The position numbers and the translations under genes are program-made. The notes below the pieces were generated by a model that saw only the letters and a list, made by a program, of their open reading frames with translations, did no database searches and was not told the origin of the DNA. A stretch of DNA of 8,318 bases from an uncultured Prevotella sp. (lineage in GTDB: Bacteria > Bacteroidota > Bacteroidia > Bacteroidales > Bacteroidaceae): contig CALBJK010000257.1 in NCBI GenBank assembly GCA_937892695.1, forward strand, positions 1 to 8,318, read 5' to 3'. Positions within the stretch are counted from its first letter, which is position 1, and each line of letters starts with the position of its first letter. This document shows positions 5,292 to 8,318 of the stretch, in pieces.

Positions 5292-7685
5292 CTAATTTAA
5301 GATCTTGAATCTTGCAAATTTTAACAGCAACTGTTTTGTTCCTACATTTTCAAACAAGACCGTCGCCTTGGCGTTTTCCGAAACGCCTTCGATATGGACA
5401 ATCTTACCAATACCAAAACGTTGGTGCTCAATAGTATCACCGACTTTTAATCTTCCTGCAACTCCGTCTTTGCCCTTTTGAGATGAAGATGGGGCATACG
5501 TGGAAGCATCCGACATATTGGTTTTATTCACAGAGATAAAGCCACTATTCTGAACTCGCGATGCAGAAGCATTGCCGGGTATGATTGTACGTTTGTAATG
5601 AGACGTTTCTACATTTCTGGTGCTATCAGTACCATTACGTAAGTCAGCTTTATTTAATGAAGAAAATGACATATCAGGCCCACTTTCATCTATAAATGAA
5701 TTGGAATCTTGTTTTAAATTTCCCGATATGAGAGTTGGATCAATTTCTTTCAAGAAGCGGCTCGGTTGGCAAAAGGACATTTTCCCATACATATAGCGAC
5801 TCTTAGCCCACGTGATTAAACAATGTTTTTCAGCACGCGTGATAGCTACATACAGGAGCCGGCGTTCCTCTTCTAATGCCCTGACCGATTGCACAGAAGA
5901 CTGTCCAGGAAAAAGTCCATCCTCCAGACCAGCAATAAAGACTGTCGGAAATTCCAATCCTTTTGAAGAATGTATTGTCATAAGCGAAACACTGTCCATA
6001 TCTGAAGTACTTTCCTTCGTATCAGAGTCGGTAAGCAAGGCTACATCTTGAAGAAAATATGGAAGATAAACTCCGGTTTCGTCGCCTTCTTCTCTTTTCT
6101 GATCGACAAACTCTCTCATGGCAGAGACAAACTCACCCACATTCTCCTGACGCGACATATTTTCCGGACTTTTGTCTGCATAAATGTCCGCAGTGATTCC
6201 GCTCCTGTCTATAATGTCGCGTCCCAAGTCGAAAGCATCGTCACTTCTTAGCCGGTCGATGAACGACTGTATGAGATTGTGGAATTTCAGAAGTTTTGCA
6301 CGAGTTCCTGCGTTTATGTTCAAACCGTAACTCACAGGCGAAGACAGAACGGCCCACAGGCTCACACCAGCCCGATGCGCTGCATCGGAAAGTTTCAGTA
6401 CGGTCGTAGCCCCTATTCCACGTGCAGGACAATTGACAATGCGCTTAAATGCCTCCTCGTCGTCCGGATTAGACACCAGACGGAAATAGGCTACTATGTC
6501 CTTTATCTCTTTACGCTGATAGAAACTCAATCCTCCGAATATGCGGTAAGGTATCGACCTCATACGCAGCTCAGACTCTATGCAGCGGCTTTGGGCATTG
6601 GTACGATAGAGTATACAAAAATCCTTGTATGAACATTTGTCCTTCCTCCGTATACGTTTTATTTCGTTACACAGCACGCTTGCCTCTTCCTTGTCCGAAT
6701 AGGTCGACTTGACAACGATTTTGTCACCCTTCTCGTTTTCGCTGAATACATCTTTAGGAATCTGCCTGTCATTATGCTTTATCAGACTGTTGGCTGCAGC
6801 CACTATCGTTTGCGTACTGCGGTAGTTTTGTTCAAGTTTGAAAAGCCGGGCATCAGGGTATATTTTCTGGAAATTAAGCATGTTGTCGACATTTGCCCCA
6901 CGAAAGGCGTATATGCTCTGTGCATCGTCGCCGACGACACAAACATGGCGGTTCGACTTGGTAAGCAAACCGAGTATGCTCTGTTGTGCGAAATTAGTGT
7001 CTTGGTATTCGTCCACAAGAATATATTCGAAACGCGATGCGTATTTTGCAAGAATATCCTTATGCTCTTTAAACAAAATATAGGTCATAAGAAGTAAATC
7101 GTCGAAATCCATTGCACCTGCTGTACGGCAGCGTTTCCAGTACTCCGAATAGATTTTATGTACGGACGACATTTTTGTCCGTATATCACGTTCCATGCAG
7201 TAAGAATCGTCAAGATAACGCCAAGGCGTAAGAAGACTGTTCTTTGCCATACTTATCCGCCCAAGAACTGTCGCGGGTTTGTACACCTTGTCGTCAAGAC
7301 CCATATCCTTTATAATTGCCGAGACTAGTGACCTGGCATCCTGTTCGTCATAGATTGTAAAATTGCTCTTGTAGCCGATGGTTTCCGCCTCGACATGAAG
7401 GATTCGCGAGAATACTGAATGGAATGTCCCCATGTAAAGCCTTTGCGCCACGGCATCGCCCACGAGAACTCCTATTCGAGACTTCATTTCTCGCGCGGCT
7501 TTATTGGTAAATGTCAAAGCGAGAATATTCCACGGCTTCATTCCCTTCTTCAAAAGATAAGCAATCTTGTAAGTGAGCACACGCGTTTTGCCCGACCCAG
7601 CTCCTGCAATCACGAGTTCGGGACTATAACAATACTCTACTGCAGCTCTCTGGCTGTCATTTAAATCTGATAAGATGTCTGCCAT
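5292..7685 (-). CDS. pcrA: ATP-dependent 3'-5' DNA helicase, PcrA/UvrD family
   Basis: A complete 797-residue superfamily 1A helicase that unwinds DNA 3'-5' in repair and in removal of recombination intermediates or stalled polymerase. All core motifs are visible in order: Q motif LNDSQRAAVE (8-17), Walker A AGAGSGKT (27-34), motif Ia LALTFTNKAAREM (55-67), Walker B DEYQDT (225-230), motif III GDDAQSIYAFRGA (252-264), motif IV QNYRST (286-291), motif V TIHSSKGLEFP (570-580) and motif VI LLYVAITRAE (610-619). After a poorly conserved Ser/Asn-rich linker (about 655-740), residues 745-795 form the Tudor-like C-terminal domain (KVGDTIEHQRFGIGKIV), which in PcrA/UvrD contacts RNA polymerase. I place the start at ATG 7685-7683 because MADILSDLNDSQRAAV is the normal beginning; a 26-codon extension to 7763 would run into mtgA and shows no homology. 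It follows mtgA by 19 bases, so co-transcription is likely. PcrA and UvrD names are interchangeable here. Confidence 0.97.
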   Translation of the reverse strand: MADILSDLNDSQRAAVEYCYSPELVIAGAGSGKTRVLTYKIAYLLKKGMKPWNILALTFTNKAAREMKSRIGVLVGDAVAQRLYMGTFHSVFSRILHVEAETIGYKSNFTIYDEQDARSLVSAIIKDMGLDDKVYKPATVLGRISMAKNSLLTPWRYLDDSYCMERDIRTKMSSVHKIYSEYWKRCRTAGAMDFDDLLLMTYILFKEHKDILAKYASRFEYILVDEYQDTNFAQQSILGLLTKSNRHVCVVGDDAQSIYAFRGANVDNMLNFQKIYPDARLFKLEQNYRSTQTIVAAANSLIKHNDRQIPKDVFSENEKGDKIVVKSTYSDKEEASVLCNEIKRIRRKDKCSYKDFCILYRTNAQSRCIESELRMRSIPYRIFGGLSFYQRKEIKDIVAYFRLVSNPDDEEAFKRIVNCPARGIGATTVLKLSDAAHRAGVSLWAVLSSPVSYGLNINAGTRAKLLKFHNLIQSFIDRLRSDDAFDLGRDIIDRSGITADIYADKSPENMSRQENVGEFVSAMREFVDQKREEGDETGVYLPYFLQDVALLTDSDTKESTSDMDSVSLMTIHSSKGLEFPTVFIAGLEDGLFPGQSSVQSVRALEEERRLLYVAITRAEKHCLITWAKSRYMYGKMSFCQPSRFLKEIDPTLISGNLKQDSNSFIDESGPDMSFSSLNKADLRNGTDSTRNVETSHYKRTIIPGNASASRVQNSGFISVNKTNMSDASTYAPSSSQKGKDGVAGRLKVGDTIEHQRFGIGKIVHIEGVSENAKATVLFENVGTKQLLLKFARFKILN

Positions 7686-7704
7686 TATAAAAAAGTAAGT
7701 AGCA

Positions 7705-8318
7705 CTACTGACGGCGGTGGTATATTCCTCCAGATGTAGTATTAGGGTCAATGTCTTCTCCATCCATTGGGAAGGTTGGTATAAATTTCATCTCGTGTTC
7801 TATAGACCTCTGGCGTGAACGTAGATATGAGTCTGGGGCTGAGCTGTCATATCTTCTGGGATTGGGAAGCGTAGCCGCAATCAGTGCACAATCTGAGCGC
7901 GACAAATCGGAAGCCGGTTTGCCGAAATGATGTCGGGCTACAGCTTCGGCACCATAAATGCCGTTACCCATTTCTATGGAATTCAAGTAGACTTCCATGA
8001 TGCGCTGCTTACCCCAGAGCAATTCGATAAGAGCAGTAAAGTACACTTCAAAGCCCTTACGCGTCCAACTGCGTCCTGGCCATAAGAAAACGTTTTTTGC
8101 TGTTTGTTGAGATATGGTACTGGCTCCTAGCTTACGACTTCCACCTCTAATGTTATGGCGTGCCGCCTTTTCTATAGCGTTGAAGTCAAAACCGTGATGA
8201 ATAAGGAAACGCTGGTCTTCACTCGCCATAACAGCCACTGGCAAATGTCCGGATATTTCGTCAAGAGGAACCCAGTCGTGATGTAACGTCAAGTTTTCAC
8301 CATCTGCCAACTGTTGAA
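7705..8318 (-). CDS. mtgA: MtgA, monofunctional peptidoglycan glycosyltransferase (N-terminus outside window)
   Basis: The visible part (about 204 codons) is nearly the whole catalytic domain of MtgA, a GT51 enzyme that polymerises lipid II into glycan strands at the outer face of the inner membrane. Conserved blocks are EDQRFLIHHGFD with the catalytic Glu, GASTISQQTAKNVF, RKGFEVYFTALIELLWGK, RIMEVYLNSIEMGNGIYGAE with the second catalytic Glu, and ALIAATLPNPRR. The N-terminal membrane helix, some 35-45 residues, lies beyond the right edge. The reading frame stays open to base 8318, and a TTG at 8310 is not a real start because family-like residues (QQ before LADG) continue upstream of it. There is no transpeptidase domain, so this is not a bifunctional penicillin-binding protein. 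The tail after the domain (about 30 residues ending GGIYHRRQ) is not conserved to my knowledge. TAG stop; pcrA follows after 19 bases. Confidence 0.95.
   Translation of the reverse strand, partial: QQLADGENLTLHHDWVPLDEISGHLPVAVMASEDQRFLIHHGFDFNAIEKAARHNIRGGSRKLGASTISQQTAKNVFLWPGRSWTRKGFEVYFTALIELLWGKQRIMEVYLNSIEMGNGIYGAEAVARHHFGKPASDLSRSDCALIAATLPNPRRYDSSAPDSYLRSRQRSIEHEMKFIPTFPMDGEDIDPNTTSGGIYHRRQ

Noticed and set aside
6774..7097. Plus- and minus-strand alternative-frame ORFs inside the helicase gene
   Set aside because: All fall within the conserved helicase motif region and their translations show no motif or signal; they are shadows of the real frame.
7686..7763. 26-codon N-terminal extension of the helicase from an ATG at 7763
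   Set aside because: It overlaps the C-terminal codons of mtgA and lies outside the conserved protein; the helicase family begins close to the Q motif, as with the ATG at 7685.
8308..8310. TTG as the start of mtgA
   Set aside because: The frame is open to the window edge with family-like residues upstream, and starting here would remove the membrane helix that MtgA needs.

Overview
The window looks like a chromosomal segment of a Bacteroidales bacterium, perhaps Prevotella-like, though the genus call is weak. Four things point there: an ECF sigma factor followed by an anti-sigma protein that carries a C-terminal outer-membrane beta-barrel, a TAnnTTTG-type -7 element in front of lutA, A/T-rich leaders without clear Shine-Dalgarno sites, and the family resemblance of MtgA and PcrA. 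Every gene I can support is on the minus strand, so the window is read here from high to low coordinates. I see no rRNA, tRNA, CRISPR array, insertion sequence or prophage, and no gene-free stretch longer than 300 bases.

Layout in transcription order. (1) 8318-7705: mtgA, a monofunctional peptidoglycan glycosyltransferase whose N-terminus lies outside the window. Nineteen bases later comes pcrA (7685-5292), a complete UvrD/PcrA-type DNA helicase; the two probably share a transcript. (2) 5198-4260: a stand-alone integral-membrane acyltransferase of the acyltransferase-3 family. (3) 4076-1675: a compact three-gene envelope signalling cassette of a lipoprotein (GTG start), an ECF sigma factor (GTG start, 10-base gap) and a putative dual membrane-spanning anti-sigma factor (1-base gap). 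(4) 1515-1: lutA and the N-terminal half of lutB, overlapping by ATGA. These encode subunits of the iron-sulfur L-lactate oxidation complex; lutC may lie beyond the left edge.

The most interesting part is the cassette at 1675-4076. The 423-residue protein has a short cytoplasmic N-terminus, one inner-membrane helix, a long Ser/Thr/Asp-rich periplasmic stretch and a predicted 8-strand barrel, so one polypeptide would link a sigma factor in the cytoplasm to the outer membrane. This architecture matches the Dma (dual membrane-spanning anti-sigma factor) family reported from Bacteroides thetaiotaomicron, so the principle is known. The lipoprotein encoded in front of the sigma factor, with a CPGC motif near its mature N-terminus, is a less explained component and could be a sensor or partner; that is inference.

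The remaining genes are conserved housekeeping or metabolic functions. Positions of barrel strands, helices and promoters were judged by eye.
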